From Legionella_C dresdenensis (lineage in GTDB: Bacteria; Pseudomonadota; Gammaproteobacteria; Legionellales; Legionellaceae), in contig NZ_JBHSAB010000003.1 of the NCBI RefSeq assembly GCF_042649825.1, forward strand, positions 1 to 64,000: 64,000 bases of DNA, written 5' to 3'. Position 1 is the stretch's first letter. The number at the start of each line of letters is the position of its first letter. Position numbers and translations under genes: made by a program. This document shows positions 52,701 to 60,870 of the stretch, one piece after another. The notes under the pieces are model-generated. The model was not told where the DNA came from. It worked only from the letters and a program-made list of their open reading frames with translations, and made no database searches.

Positions 52701-54547
52701 TCAAGGTAGAGCATAATGCTATTAAGCGTGCAGGAGGTTACAGTATATTGATTATTAAAAGCAAAACGATATGCGGTTATTTCAGCATTAGTAAGGAACA
52801 GATCACCAAAACTGTTAAGTTCGCCTCGAATAAGCGGAACCATTTTTTTCACAGTCTTGATGTTTTGTAAGGTAAGTGTACCAGGATTATTTAAATGGTT
52901 AATATTAATGTATGAGTCTTCAATGGTTGAGGTACCAAGATTATTAAAATCATCAACCGCAACAACGGAACTACTATTAGCCGTAAAAATGCCAGGCAGT
53001 TCGATTACCAGGTTTTTAACAATAAAACCGCTTTGACCTATTTTAACTACGCCATTTAATACCATAACCTGCGCCTGCAAATTAGAGGTATTACCCAGGG
53101 TAAATACGCCGGGCAAATTAAACACGTTAATCTTAAAACTGGTATTACTGATGTCTGGCGTTGTACTATGCGTATGATTAAACTGTCCTGTCACGTCAAA
53201 AAGGCTATCTGTAACCGAACCTGCGGCCGGGAACTCACTGACGGTTGCAGCCTTATAATTGATTTTGGAAAAGCTCACCGGGCTTCGTAAGCAGCTGATT
53301 ATGGTTTTGATAATTGAATCGCTGATGGTAAGCGGTTTTGTACTTGTGCTGTTAAAGCGTGCGGTGTGAACGTAAGTTGACTTGATATCGCTCTCAGCAT
53401 GCCGCTGTATTGTAATGCCTTTTCTAAATTGAGTATCACTATTAGTCAGGGTGATTTTTTTATTAATCTCAAGGCTGACTCCGCGGAATTTGGAGCGGTT
53501 AGCAGCCAATATGCCATCAGCAATTAACTGATTAATTTTTAATACCGCACCCTCTAATTCAAGTTGAGCTTCTGGCGCTATCTGTAACTTTTGATCGACT
53601 TGAAAGACACGATAGCTTGCCGGAGCGGTTGTATCTGGCTCCGTTTTTGCCGCAAGCCATCCGATAGCTGCGTGTTGTTCAATAGCAAGTTCCTGGGTTT
53701 GCAGGTGAATGACAAGCGGTAAACGCACGTCGCCTGCCCAGGTTATTTTATTTGCCAGAATAAAGGCGGTTTGATCAAGCGTGATTTTGCCCTGTGACTC
53801 CCATTCATTACCAATAAATTTAAATAGTGCCGGCGCCTTAACCATTGAGTCGGGGTGGCAATAATAATGTTGGCTAAGTACTTTATATTGGCCCAGACAA
53901 AAAGTGATTCCATATTGGTTAATAGTCGGCGCAGCCAGGGTTAATTTAGCGGTAGAAAAAATATCATGTTGCAGATTAATCGTTTCGGAAGCCTTTAGCT
54001 TATTGATTGCTCCGGCGATATAGCCAAGACAGGCTATCGTTGTTCCGGTAATTTTATTTTCAACTGAGGCACGCAGGCTATGATTTAAGGTAACGTTCTT
54101 TATAGCATTCAGGCTGTTGTTTTCTAACAGCAGGGGAGTATTAACCGTGATATTTTCAGCAGAGCCTTCCAGTATTTGAGTTACAGGAGCTGTATTAATA
54201 ATCAAATCAGTTGTGCAATTTAATCTGATCTTATGGCTGGAGAGAGTCGAATCGAGGGTTAAATGCCGGCAATTAATTGCTAATTCCTGAGTGATCTGTG
54301 CATGGGCACAAAACAAAACATTTTGCGGAGCCCGAACGCTGCAATTTATACCGGCAATGAAGCCATCGATTGTTACCGAGGGCGCATTTTCATCAAGGTT
54401 TAACTGAATTTGTCCACTAATGACCGTTAGTTCGCCGCAATACTGTTCATTATAATAAATCTGATACGCTTGATTTGAAGCGAATGCATTAATATTAAGT
54501 GTTAGTTGTTGCTTATTATTAATAATTATTGGCGCGGCTAAATTCAT
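46724..54547 (-). CDS. Giant filamentous-haemagglutinin-like protein with ParB-like C-terminal domain, 2607 aa
   Basis: About 2200 residues of short beta-strand repeats (patterns like GNLVGNYVEIHSYDDIEN and ADEGDVIIRDTVKAEKGTVVIDAY) fit a right-handed beta-helix as in FHA/CdiA exoproteins. At about 2259-2310 and 2390-2442 are two small-residue modules (GAHDLITG and GLDRFQAGAMTAFTGEEY) resembling pre-toxin regions. Residues 2510-2590 resemble a ParB/Srx-fold domain: YEKLLSSVKTYGIKEPIKFV then NFVVEGRLRFFAAKESGLEKI. Such ParB-like domains occur as toxin tips of polymorphic toxins. No Sec signal, TPS domain or neighbouring TpsB is visible. There is no clear ribosome site at ATG 54547. First gene of a three-gene operon. 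Delivery route and target are unknown. Confidence 0.8.
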   Translation of the reverse strand: MNLAAPIIINNKQQLTLNINAFASNQAYQIYYNEQYCGELTVISGQIQLNLDENAPSVTIDGFIAGINCSVRAPQNVLFCAHAQITQELAINCRHLTLDSTLSSHKIRLNCTTDLIINTAPVTQILEGSAENITVNTPLLLENNSLNAIKNVTLNHSLRASVENKITGTTIACLGYIAGAINKLKASETINLQHDIFSTAKLTLAAPTINQYGITFCLGQYKVLSQHYYCHPDSMVKAPALFKFIGNEWESQGKITLDQTAFILANKITWAGDVRLPLVIHLQTQELAIEQHAAIGWLAAKTEPDTTAPASYRVFQVDQKLQIAPEAQLELEGAVLKINQLIADGILAANRSKFRGVSLEINKKITLTNSDTQFRKGITIQRHAESDIKSTYVHTARFNSTSTKPLTISDSIIKTIISCLRSPVSFSKINYKAATVSEFPAAGSVTDSLFDVTGQFNHTHSTTPDISNTSFKINVFNLPGVFTLGNTSNLQAQVMVLNGVVKIGQSGFIVKNLVIELPGIFTANSSSVVAVDDFNNLGTSTIEDSYININHLNNPGTLTLQNIKTVKKMVPLIRGELNSFGDLFLTNAEITAYRFAFNNQYTVTSCTLNSIMLYLDGKGKIDADSQVNTAFYNSSPDSETEIQGAEINCDFSLIAGKLSLDQVKMIVRLLSQYHGAAVTDNTEIHVNQQITSDAGSSLTANNNTKIAGKNAIAVLSGDVKLNHSVAVFKTLTMDNRAELDNSVIEVLEEGLLVRPQTYQNNSRVTAGNLIVHSAVKIDKTSTLDSKTDLTITPDGSINGSGDKSQVQARNKLDVFGALEISYGAQAVADTINIYNRLKAEFNGSVSARKDLMLGTRSKVTLNDALLRGRNVEINSPQLGGSKGSIVADNRLTARLGANSSVGELFLQGDQIWFSPSSQFHGNKFAVKGRVYENNTTIDMIEEILIDVKYLYDIGGAMSAGELVQLKAQRGLLRLGSSIETKNTVVNALFALNFLSITDSCDSYYTKALLSSEIGCFSASYNKVNQSVINLSGFSVNAPNLPSRWQAAFTPHKLLECGELLLNMIFPQFSGLIDIGFKVLPVAYKVGKGLYSFAQNPGHHWGLICDYMENIDDKSALDYLDLALAAKGLIVSGINAVHGFTECGDTFSKENFQAVPHQLESISLSTVANAANIVFGPSNVQESVIDINASATLTDNSISKSLFSINAGANASYQKTEHSLYKINAGVEAAVKLSMSGEKLDNSEGHIYTDVFSETYGDVEWGSVETGDLIAQDTDIKNIDDFVNTRGELYGEVGVSRAITVNNPHQAYNITENIRHKGAVTIRGEDVTFVKQTSEYARGFEKAKGNFDVVNGIDAEAGVFLKADEGDVIIRDTVKAEKGTVVIDAYHDAINQESDITGAETYVRARTGKATNIGGNLVGNYVEIHSYDDIENISADSEVKDRHGTHTEHKQSTIAGGKSTSHGNTGIALISDHGKFKNRGITVAKGNIVGDLYNGVDSQAEITTIVSYKHEKSWLGLRNKIHIRVQTQVSQAVIASEEGCYDFTIHRGGASFVGTTLSSHTTPHIHLLNQDGIKHNIVCEDIIGKREEYERDSWFGGLFESELKRFDEFSSPTVIRMPKDVPFDFDAGGGDFITRGTDIEGGIPQVSGQNWINTNSTLHHSYQYNNRGVRLRIGDWTVIGLATPRDKIVIPLTTPDPICNKLKALRNGGTEAAIDAALEVLNTSNEITQAARQRSWLQGLLDHTGLNQYKDPKLSLNFTGSHIRSNYETSGSGYINIDGMRLNLSGDAVFDGVNTKVNGDVRGHARNFIVNGRVLSSSYQSSSSEIGFSSRLSKLYDLSVSGSSSYAREEAHVYHNASFDVSGDFDMDLDLLLLDGGVLRAKRLIGHAGHVSIISHTSERHSEQGSASASTDGSFSFKIQNEDSVLIDSPAGIITDEAIDDQFKTEGITSEGVIILSHQQVSLNAPITSKPVEQYRKGKSMGFSGNINDFTGSVAIPEPPASGYQPAKRIASATIDYAKTDYQATAHTAIHGDKGTSLNSSTVTGKIITDSSSPDEIHHNQHYNHHFTIPLPNHQTASQLAVNLRWAAAKLSPQRPVYLTHPKAEPLALKKKITKQTGKKPTVKHKLVRNGKKLTTLKKLVLPLDDSALLESLSLDEHVVYINNSKQKKSSKPAKTKKANGDLPDFLISPAQAAESNNNDDPFCFDNSDSGIMSSQGFFGKKNSKAHNNPFTVFDPDQQYVYHNNTPSQTPEQESHCATRLRGLGRMAMGLTQGAIALVETETIVGSVVAATQAANALDNVTTGAHDLITGTTHGTSYNAITDSLNLTPETAELAKDAFFSVQNLLFNGHEIDPKLLKISSVGTLSSAATAAAVSKTTEKGWHWKTRISGFMQAGVGAIEGLLGAGEALATLPSIIGPAAGGAAVADGLDRFQAGAMTAFTGEEYDTNFVMITGSFGWDTGLAEQTKNFVLLIPAGYAAVSKLISQASISKFSIETIGLFKKQMLKPENVYADINSFEAASGTSASVSNYEKLLSSVKTYGIKEPIKFVETAKGNFVVEGRLRFFAAKESGLEKIQATRTELPYGNYKTPEDLTRTADYAGILKQFGF

Positions 54548-54716
54548 ACAATAAAACGTGGTTAGGAAAATTTTGAGACATTATTATACATAAAATCAAT
54601 AAATAATCAATTTAAATTAATTATAAGCACTTGGTTTGCAACATAACCAATACAAGTTCTCAATACAAAAGAAATGCCGTCACCAGGGGAGAATATAGGA
54701 ACGTGGGTGCAGCCAA

Positions 54717-54759
54717 CACCCTCTCCCGTATCGGGAGAGGGATCAAGGGAGAGGGGATT
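54717..54759. repeat. CCCTCTCCC-family palindrome
   Basis: ACCCTCTCCCG-TA-TCGGGAGAGGG followed by ATCAAGGGAGAGGGG, in the 245-base gap between the permease stop and the start of the giant gene. Related copies lie at 60871-60975. The remaining gap is AT-rich and should contain the promoter of the giant gene. Confidence 0.7.
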
Positions 54760-54792
54760 AAAATAGTGTCGCGCAGCGACTTCATTCAAGAA

Positions 54793-55980
54793 TTAAAAAA
54801 ACGACCAGACGGCATTAATGAGCAAACCAAGAGAAAAAACAATCACCAGCCCCACAGAATAATAACCGCCCGGTACCTGATAAACTGCCTTAAATTTTTT
54901 CCGGCCATACATCACCATAAGCGCTGGCAGCAACAATAATAAAATAACGCAAAATATTCCGGCATAATCCAGGGCATGTATATAGGCGCCAGGATAAAAG
55001 ACAACGATAAGAAGCGGCGGCATAAAAGTTAATACAAATAAAAAAGCCCCGCCACGTCCTTGTTGCTTTATTTTCAAACCATCGGCAAGAAAACTGATAA
55101 GGCAAAGTGAAACGCCCAGAAAAGCCGTCAGCATGCAGATAGAGGTGAAAAAGTTAAAAAAAGAACTGATTACTTTATTTTGTACGGTGTTGGACAGTAT
55201 AACGGCCAGATCGCTGGTTGTATGCTCGCTTTGCATTAATTGTGCAATGCCATGTTCGCCATTAGCCGGAAGTGAACCAAGAATAACCGCATCCCAGGCA
55301 ATATAACATAATAAGGGGATCAAAGAGCCGATTAACACAACCCGTTTTAACATTTTAATGTCATTATTAAAATAATCACGCAGATTAGGCACAATAATCG
55401 CGTAACCAAATGACGTAATTAAAATCATAATGGTTCCGGTGATAAAACGGGCGTTACCATCTGAAAAATTACTGAACTGAATATGAGGAGCAATTAACAC
55501 AACCAAAATCACATACACCCCAAGTTTGCCGAACATGAGCGCGCGATTTAAAAAATCAACCCGACGAATGCCGCCATATACAACCAGCCCAAACACCAGC
55601 GTAAAGAGCAGGCTGCTTTGCCACTCGGCCAAATGAATATCGATATGTTTAAACAAACTGCCAAAAACATCAGCGCCGCCTGAAATATAAGCAGATAGCA
55701 GCGTATAGAGTAAAAAAAGATAACTTAACCAGGCCGCGATCTCGCCCGGTTTACCTAACGTGGCCGAAGCCATGGAAATCATATGGCGCTCGGGGGGCAG
55801 ATAAAGGTTCGCTTCAAGAATAAACAACGCGCCAAAAGTCATGACTGCCCAGCACAACAATAAGAAGATCGATGATTGCCAGAAACCGGTAGCTGCGTTT
55901 GCTACTGGCAAAGCCAGCATCCCGCCGCCAATAGAAGTGCCAACAATTAAAAGGATACCGCCAATAAATTTTGAATTCAT
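54793..55980 (-). CDS. Aromatic amino acid permease (TyrP/Mtr-like)
   Basis: A 395-residue inner-membrane transporter with about eleven hydrophobic segments. The N-terminus GGILLIVGTSIGGGMLALPV is the signature of the hydroxy/aromatic amino acid permease (HAAAP) family, which imports tyrosine, tryptophan or phenylalanine by proton symport. Normal family length (about 400). Legionellales use many amino acid transporters because amino acids are a main carbon source. It is alone on the minus strand between the accessory region and the lipoprotein gene. Which amino acid it carries cannot be told from sequence. Confidence 0.9.
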   Translation of the reverse strand: MNSKFIGGILLIVGTSIGGGMLALPVANAATGFWQSSIFLLLCWAVMTFGALFILEANLYLPPERHMISMASATLGKPGEIAAWLSYLFLLYTLLSAYISGGADVFGSLFKHIDIHLAEWQSSLLFTLVFGLVVYGGIRRVDFLNRALMFGKLGVYVILVVLIAPHIQFSNFSDGNARFITGTIMILITSFGYAIIVPNLRDYFNNDIKMLKRVVLIGSLIPLLCYIAWDAVILGSLPANGEHGIAQLMQSEHTTSDLAVILSNTVQNKVISSFFNFFTSICMLTAFLGVSLCLISFLADGLKIKQQGRGGAFLFVLTFMPPLLIVVFYPGAYIHALDYAGIFCVILLLLLPALMVMYGRKKFKAVYQVPGGYYSVGLVIVFSLGLLINAVWSFF

Positions 55981-56048
55981 GAATTACTCACTCAGTTGAG
56001 CATGAAGCAAGACTATCTGCCTCAGCTCAACGTATTACAACTAAATGC

Positions 56049-56669
56049 CTATTTTGTCATTTGCGCAGGGGATACTCGACTGTTATTCACAGGTTCACAG
56101 GTCCATTGAATTTCAAGCCGGCGATTCTGGGCGCTGCCGTGGATGATCTTATTATCGGAAACCGGATGTTTATCGCCATAACCCTCTGCATTTAAACGAT
56201 GCGCTTGAATTCCATTGGCCCATAAAAAGGTAAGCATCGTTTCAGCTTGCGCCTGGGACAACATGTTTTTATGTTTACGAGAACCAATGTCATCTGTAAA
56301 ACCAGCAATATACACTGTATTACATTGTGGGTACATTCTAATCAAATTGACAATATTAGCCAGTCCTCGATAGCATATTTCATTAAAACGGGGTGAATTG
56401 AAGGTATAATAGCGGTCAGTTGGTACGATCAAAGTGACTGTATCGCCGTATTTAATTACTTGAATATCCTCTCTCTGCAGATCCCGCAGAACCTTTTTCA
56501 TATTCAGTTTTGAAGTTATACCTGCTTTGGTTTTTTCAGCAATTGCCTGCTCAAAAGTCCTGTCTGACAGCACAAAGTTATTATATGGCGGCTGGTATCC
56601 GCATCCAACTAACAGTGACGCTGCAAAACTCGCCAGGAAAAGACCCTGAGTTATTTGCTTGCGTGACAT
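56049..56669 (-). CDS. OmpA-family lipoprotein, IcmN/DotK-like
   Basis: A 206-residue lipoprotein with signal peptide and lipobox LLVGC (cysteine at about 23), then a peptidoglycan-binding OmpA C-terminal domain (about residues 85-190; LIVPTDRYYTFNS, VYIAGFTDDIGSRKHKNMLSQAQAE, LNAEGYGDKHPVS and NRRLEIQW). The block VLRDLQREDIQVIKYGDTVTLIVPTDRYYTFNSPR is, to my recollection, characteristic of IcmN/DotK, an outer-membrane lipoprotein of the Dot/Icm type IVB secretion system. If so it stands apart from the icm clusters. A general OmpA/Pal-type lipoprotein is the alternative. Confidence 0.8.
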   Translation of the reverse strand: MSRKQITQGLFLASFAASLLVGCGYQPPYNNFVLSDRTFEQAIAEKTKAGITSKLNMKKVLRDLQREDIQVIKYGDTVTLIVPTDRYYTFNSPRFNEICYRGLANIVNLIRMYPQCNTVYIAGFTDDIGSRKHKNMLSQAQAETMLTFLWANGIQAHRLNAEGYGDKHPVSDNKIIHGSAQNRRLEIQWTCEPVNNSRVSPAQMTK

Positions 56670-56777
56670 TCCGGCTCCTGTTATAAATTAATTCTAACAT
56701 TATTAAGCATCTATCGCTGTTTCGCAACAGGCGGTTGCCTTGTTTTGTACAACATAATTAAGGATTGATAATTTTCA

Positions 56778-58655
56778 ATGACTGAAAAAAAACTCACCTG
56801 GGGACTGGCCTTAGGAGCATTGGGCGTTGTATTTGGTGATATTGGTACCAGTCCACTATACGCTATGCGTGAGACACTGTTCGGATTGCCGGTAACAACG
56901 CTTGATATTCTGGGCGTATTATCATTAATTTTCTGGACCTTGATTATTGTTATTTCTCTCAAATACCTCGCTATTGTTTTCAGGGCAGATAATGATGGCG
57001 AAGGCGGTATTTTAGCGTTGCTTGCGCTATTAAAACAAAAGAAGCCGCGTTATGAACATCTGTTTTACCTGATTGCAATTTTTGGTTCCGGTTTGCTGCT
57101 GGGTGATGGGATGTTGACGCCGGCAATCTCGGTAATCAGTGCCATAGAAGGGTTAGCGCTGTTTTCACCTGCTTTTAGTCCGCGTCTGATGCAACTGCTT
57201 GCGTGCATCATCCTGTTTATTATTTTTTCAGTACAATCTAAAGGCACTGGCCGTATAGGTCTGGCATTCGGACCCGTCCTGCTGGTATGGCTTCTGGTGA
57301 TTGCCATTCTGGGAGTTGTCCAGATCATTAATCATCCTGCTGTATTGAAAGCGCTTAATCCTTTTTATGCGTTTGAATTTTTATATAATAATGGCGCTCG
57401 GGGTTATTTTTTATTAGGCGGTGTTTTTCTGGTTGTTACTGGCGGTGAAGCGCTTTATGCGGACATAGGGCATTTTGGTAAAACACCCATTCGATACAGT
57501 TGGTTTTTTATTGCTTTACCCAGTCTGGTATTGAATTATTTTGGTCAGGGCGCCAATCTGATTCTTCATCCTGAAGCAATTGAAAACCCATTCTACCTTC
57601 TGGCTCCGGGCTGGTTTTTTATTCCGCTGTTTATCCTGTCAATGATGGCTACAATCATTGCGTCGCAGGCTGTAATTTCCGCCACATTTTCATTAACTAA
57701 ACAGGCTGTTTTATTAGGCTTATATCCCAAAGTCCCTATCATCCAGACATCAAAAGAACATATTGGCCAGGTTTATATTCCACAAATGAATCTGTTTCTG
57801 CTTATAGGTACCATTTTCCTGATTCTGACTTTTAAAAGCTCAAACGGTCTGGCGCATGCTTACGGGATAGCAGTTAACCTGACTATGTTATTGGTAACAC
57901 TAATGGTTGCTTATGCCTCGGTTAACGTCTGGCAATGGTCTGTTGTAAAAGCGGTTGTGGTATTTAGCGGGTTTTGTATCATCGATCTTGCTTTTCTGGG
58001 TGCAAACGCACACAAGTTCCTGACTGGCGGTTGGGTGCCGGTATGTTTTGCGCTGATAGTCGCCGCCATTATGTATACCTGGAATACTGGCTTGCATTAT
58101 TTACAGAAGAACTTTTATCTCCAAAAAAGCGAAATTTCAAAAATAGTCAAACAATTACATTATAAAAGTTTAAACCAATTGAAAAATCTGACCGCTGTTT
58201 TTATTACCGATACCTATGATCAGAGCGGCGGCAGTTTCCTGCATTTTTTGAAATTAAGTATGGCCGTTCCCGAAAATATTCTTATTGTCAGTTATGCCGT
58301 GGATAATAAACCACGCATCTATCGCAACAAACGTTTTGAATTAAGCCAGCTTGACGAGCGGGTATTTCGATTAACATTACACTATGGGTTTATGGACACT
58401 ATTTCTATTCCTGATGCGCTCAATTGCCTTAATGATCAAAAGCTTTTACCTTTTGAGTTGAATATCAATGCATTAACCTATTTTGTAGAAATTCCTAATG
58501 TGTTGCCAACCAAAAAGCGAAAAACATTACGATTTTTTTCTCAGGAAAAGTTATTTGCCTTTCTGATGAGGAATTATTCTGCCAACTTAAATATAGAGTT
58601 CTATAAGCTGCCATACAACCGGACTATTGCAATCGGAACATACTGCATAATGTAA
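56778..58655 (+). CDS. kup: Low-affinity potassium transporter Kup
   Basis: A 625-residue K+/H+ symporter of the KUP/HAK/KT family, about the E. coli length (622). The N-terminal signature LGALGVVFGDIGTSPLYAMRE is followed by twelve hydrophobic segments, with GEALYADIGHFGKTPIR and FGQGANLILHPEAIENPFY as conserved blocks. A cytoplasmic C-terminal domain of about 160 residues ends the protein. AAGGA lies 12 bases before the ATG. Divergent from the lipoprotein gene with a 108-base gap. Confidence 0.96.
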   Translation: MTEKKLTWGLALGALGVVFGDIGTSPLYAMRETLFGLPVTTLDILGVLSLIFWTLIIVISLKYLAIVFRADNDGEGGILALLALLKQKKPRYEHLFYLIAIFGSGLLLGDGMLTPAISVISAIEGLALFSPAFSPRLMQLLACIILFIIFSVQSKGTGRIGLAFGPVLLVWLLVIAILGVVQIINHPAVLKALNPFYAFEFLYNNGARGYFLLGGVFLVVTGGEALYADIGHFGKTPIRYSWFFIALPSLVLNYFGQGANLILHPEAIENPFYLLAPGWFFIPLFILSMMATIIASQAVISATFSLTKQAVLLGLYPKVPIIQTSKEHIGQVYIPQMNLFLLIGTIFLILTFKSSNGLAHAYGIAVNLTMLLVTLMVAYASVNVWQWSVVKAVVVFSGFCIIDLAFLGANAHKFLTGGWVPVCFALIVAAIMYTWNTGLHYLQKNFYLQKSEISKIVKQLHYKSLNQLKNLTAVFITDTYDQSGGSFLHFLKLSMAVPENILIVSYAVDNKPRIYRNKRFELSQLDERVFRLTLHYGFMDTISIPDALNCLNDQKLLPFELNINALTYFVEIPNVLPTKKRKTLRFFSQEKLFAFLMRNYSANLNIEFYKLPYNRTIAIGTYCIM

Positions 58656-58658
58656 TCT

Positions 58659-58684
58659 GTCATCCCCGCAGAGGCGGGGATCAT
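58659..58684. repeat. GTCATCCCCGC-family palindrome
   Basis: GTCATCCCCGC-AGA-GGCGGGGATCA, four bases after the kup stop and just before the convergent DUF1460 stop. It is a likely shared terminator stem of the same family as the copies at 7378, 22350 and 36587. Confidence 0.75.
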
Positions 58685-58687
58685 CTG

Positions 58688-59668
58688 CTAAGAACACATA
58701 CTATCCGCAACATCCTTGGGGAGAACAATCTCAATATTAATCCCTTTAATAGTCGGACTGTTAAGCACATTTTTTAAATAATCAATCAATGGCGACTCAA
58801 CCACTTTCCCATGCTGGGATGACGCCTGTCTGAAAAACAGCGTGCCATTTTTCCAGAATGCAAAACCCAAATGAGAAATATTCAGATGAGTTCCTATCTT
58901 ATTTTGCAAATCCCAATTAGGCCGAACTATCTGAATAATGGCAGCATTCGGTATCTGAGCAAATAAGTCTTTATTAGGAGTACCCTCTTTATCAAACAAC
59001 GTTGTTAACGGGATATAAGGCACAATATCAGTCTGAATCGGCAACCTGCCACCTATCTTCTTAAGCTCTGCCAGTCGCTTTGCTTTTTCTTCTTCATTGC
59101 CGGTAAGTAATTTGATATTGCTGGTTGTAAAATGGTTATACCATGAGGGTTTGTTAATTTTTGCCCTGGCAATTTGGGCAACCGGCATACCATTAACCTT
59201 GAGAGTGGTTGTAATATCTTTTAAAAAACCTTGTTGCTGGTTGCTCACATTCCAATCAATCGCCATAAAATGATTACGGGTTGTAAAGTCGATTTTGCCA
59301 TGCTGATAACGAAGCTTGCTCAGGCAGGAAGGGAAACTCTCCTGATTTTTAGCCAGTGCAATTGCAAGGACGGTATTAACAAACGTATCACAATCGAACG
59401 CATCGGTACGGTAGAGTGGCGATTGGTCATAACGGCCATTTTCGCCTTCGCCGAGAGGGCCAAGCAAATAAGGCTTGCCTAAAAAGCTGGCGCTGATAAT
59501 ATCAAGCCTTACAGCCATGTTTGAATGTGGATGTTGTTGCAGGACATGATATAACTGGTTGATTACTACGTCGCTTCGACGTTGAATGATTGCTGTATCA
59601 GACAGGGTAAAGCCAGTTGCGGCGGTAGTCAGTAATAAAATAGCTGCCAGCTTTTTTAGAGCAGTCAT
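58688..59668 (-). CDS. DUF1460 (NlpC/P60-like amidase) periplasmic protein
   Basis: The best start is ATG 59668 (MTALKKLAAILLLTTAATGFTLS), giving a signal peptide and a 326-residue protein; the frame opens 29 codons earlier at 59755 but that part would precede the signal. The mature protein has the DUF1460 signature: SFLGKPYLLGPLGEG, YRTDAFDCDTFVNTVLAIAL with the probable catalytic cysteine, and TTRNHFMAIDW with the histidine. Family members are NlpC/P60-like cysteine peptidases or muramyl-peptide amidases acting on peptidoglycan. Its first bases lie 62 bases from the divergent spmA gene. Confidence 0.85.
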   Translation of the reverse strand: MTALKKLAAILLLTTAATGFTLSDTAIIQRRSDVVINQLYHVLQQHPHSNMAVRLDIISASFLGKPYLLGPLGEGENGRYDQSPLYRTDAFDCDTFVNTVLAIALAKNQESFPSCLSKLRYQHGKIDFTTRNHFMAIDWNVSNQQQGFLKDITTTLKVNGMPVAQIARAKINKPSWYNHFTTSNIKLLTGNEEEKAKRLAELKKIGGRLPIQTDIVPYIPLTTLFDKEGTPNKDLFAQIPNAAIIQIVRPNWDLQNKIGTHLNISHLGFAFWKNGTLFFRQASSQHGKVVESPLIDYLKNVLNSPTIKGINIEIVLPKDVADSMCS

Positions 59669-59730
59669 AGGATTCTTAAAATGTTGCAGAATCCGAATTT
59701 TAACCTGCCAAGAGAAGAGGTACAATAAGA

Positions 59731-60345
59731 ATGTTAAATGTAATCTGGTTGTCAATGATTCTTTTAGCTGTAATCGTAGGCGTTATCCAGGGCCGGATTG
59801 ACCAGGTTGTTCAGGCCGTTACGGATTCTGCAAAACTCGGTTTTGAAATTGCTTTGGGGTTGGCCGGTATTATGACTTTGTGGTTAGGGATAATGCGAAT
59901 TGCCACTGATTCAGGGTTAATCAAGCTTCTTGCCAGATTGCTCAAACCCGTTATGCGCTCCTTATTTCCAGATGTACCGCCCGAGCATCCTGCCATGGGC
60001 GCTATGATTATGAATATCGCTGCCAATATGCTTGGCCTTGTCAATGCCGCCACTCCCTTTGGCCTGCAGGCAATGAAAGAACTACAAAAATTAAATACCC
60101 GTACCCAGGAAGCAAGTAACGCCATGTGTACTTTTCTCGCAATTAATACCTCAAGTATGCAGCTTATTCCGACTACTGCAATTGCTTTTCTGGCGGCGAA
60201 TGGCAGTACCCACCCAAGCAGTGTTATTGTCAGTTCATTAATTGCAACCAGCTGTTCTACCATTGTCGCAATTATTGCAGTCCGGCAATTAGCCAAACTA
60301 CCATACTACCGCAAGGAGGACAGCCAATATGAGCGGACTTGCTAA
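59731..60345 (+). CDS. spmA: Nucleoside-recognition (Gate) membrane protein SpmA
   Basis: A 204-residue inner-membrane protein with a Gate (nucleoside recognition) domain: GLAGIMTLWLGIMRIATDSGLI and the conserved HPAMGAMIMNIAANMLGLVNAATPFGLQAM block of SpmA. In Bacillus spmA and spmB act in spore core dehydration; proteobacterial copies have an unknown transport-like role. It overlaps spmB by 17 bases. Confidence 0.88.
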   Translation: MLNVIWLSMILLAVIVGVIQGRIDQVVQAVTDSAKLGFEIALGLAGIMTLWLGIMRIATDSGLIKLLARLLKPVMRSLFPDVPPEHPAMGAMIMNIAANMLGLVNAATPFGLQAMKELQKLNTRTQEASNAMCTFLAINTSSMQLIPTTAIAFLAANGSTHPSSVIVSSLIATSCSTIVAIIAVRQLAKLPYYRKEDSQYERTC

Positions 60346-60862
60346 TCAGATATCAAATGGGTTATTGCTGGTTTTTGTTGCCGGCATACCGCTCTATGCG
60401 ACCGTTAAAAAGGTGAATGTTTTTGATTCATTTGTAACCGGCGCCAAGCAGGGATTTGAGACATGCGTCAATATAATCCCCTATCTGGTAGCAATGATCG
60501 TGGCTATTGGCATGCTAAGAGCCTCGGGGTTTTTTGAGCTGCTTGGTCAGCTCCTTGCGCCTGCAATGCAAGCAATCGGTATGCCGTCAGAACTGTTACC
60601 ACTGGCATTGATGCGGCCTTTTTCAGGAAGCGCGTCGAATGGGATTATGGCGGAGTTAATTCATAATAATGGCGGCGACTCTATGATTTCCAAAATGGCC
60701 GCAACCATGATGGGAAGCACAGAAACCACTTTTTATGTGATTGCCGTGTACTTTGGCGCAGTAGGAATCAAACGCACCCGACACGCAATTCCCGCAGGTC
60801 TGCTGGCAGATCTTACAGGCGTCATCGCCAGCGTAGTTGTATGCCGCTATCTCTTCGCTTAA
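60329..60862 (+). CDS. spmB: Nucleoside-recognition (Gate) membrane protein SpmB
   Basis: A 177-residue partner of SpmA with the Gate domain: YATVKKVNVFDSFVTGAKQGFE, IIPYLVAMIVAIGMLRASG and the conserved LMRPFSGSASNGIMAELI and MMGSTETTFYVIAVYFGAVGIKRTRHA. The 17-base overlap with spmA implies coupled translation; GGAGG lies before the ATG inside spmA. Confidence 0.9.
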   Translation: MSGLANQISNGLLLVFVAGIPLYATVKKVNVFDSFVTGAKQGFETCVNIIPYLVAMIVAIGMLRASGFFELLGQLLAPAMQAIGMPSELLPLALMRPFSGSASNGIMAELIHNNGGDSMISKMAATMMGSTETTFYVIAVYFGAVGIKRTRHAIPAGLLADLTGVIASVVVCRYLFA

Positions 60863-60870
60863 AATGAATA

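Noticed and set aside
46724..54547. Classic CdiA/FHA two-partner secretion locus
   Set aside because: There is no N-terminal signal peptide or TPS domain and no TpsB/CdiB gene on either side; only the stalk and C-terminal layout are similar.
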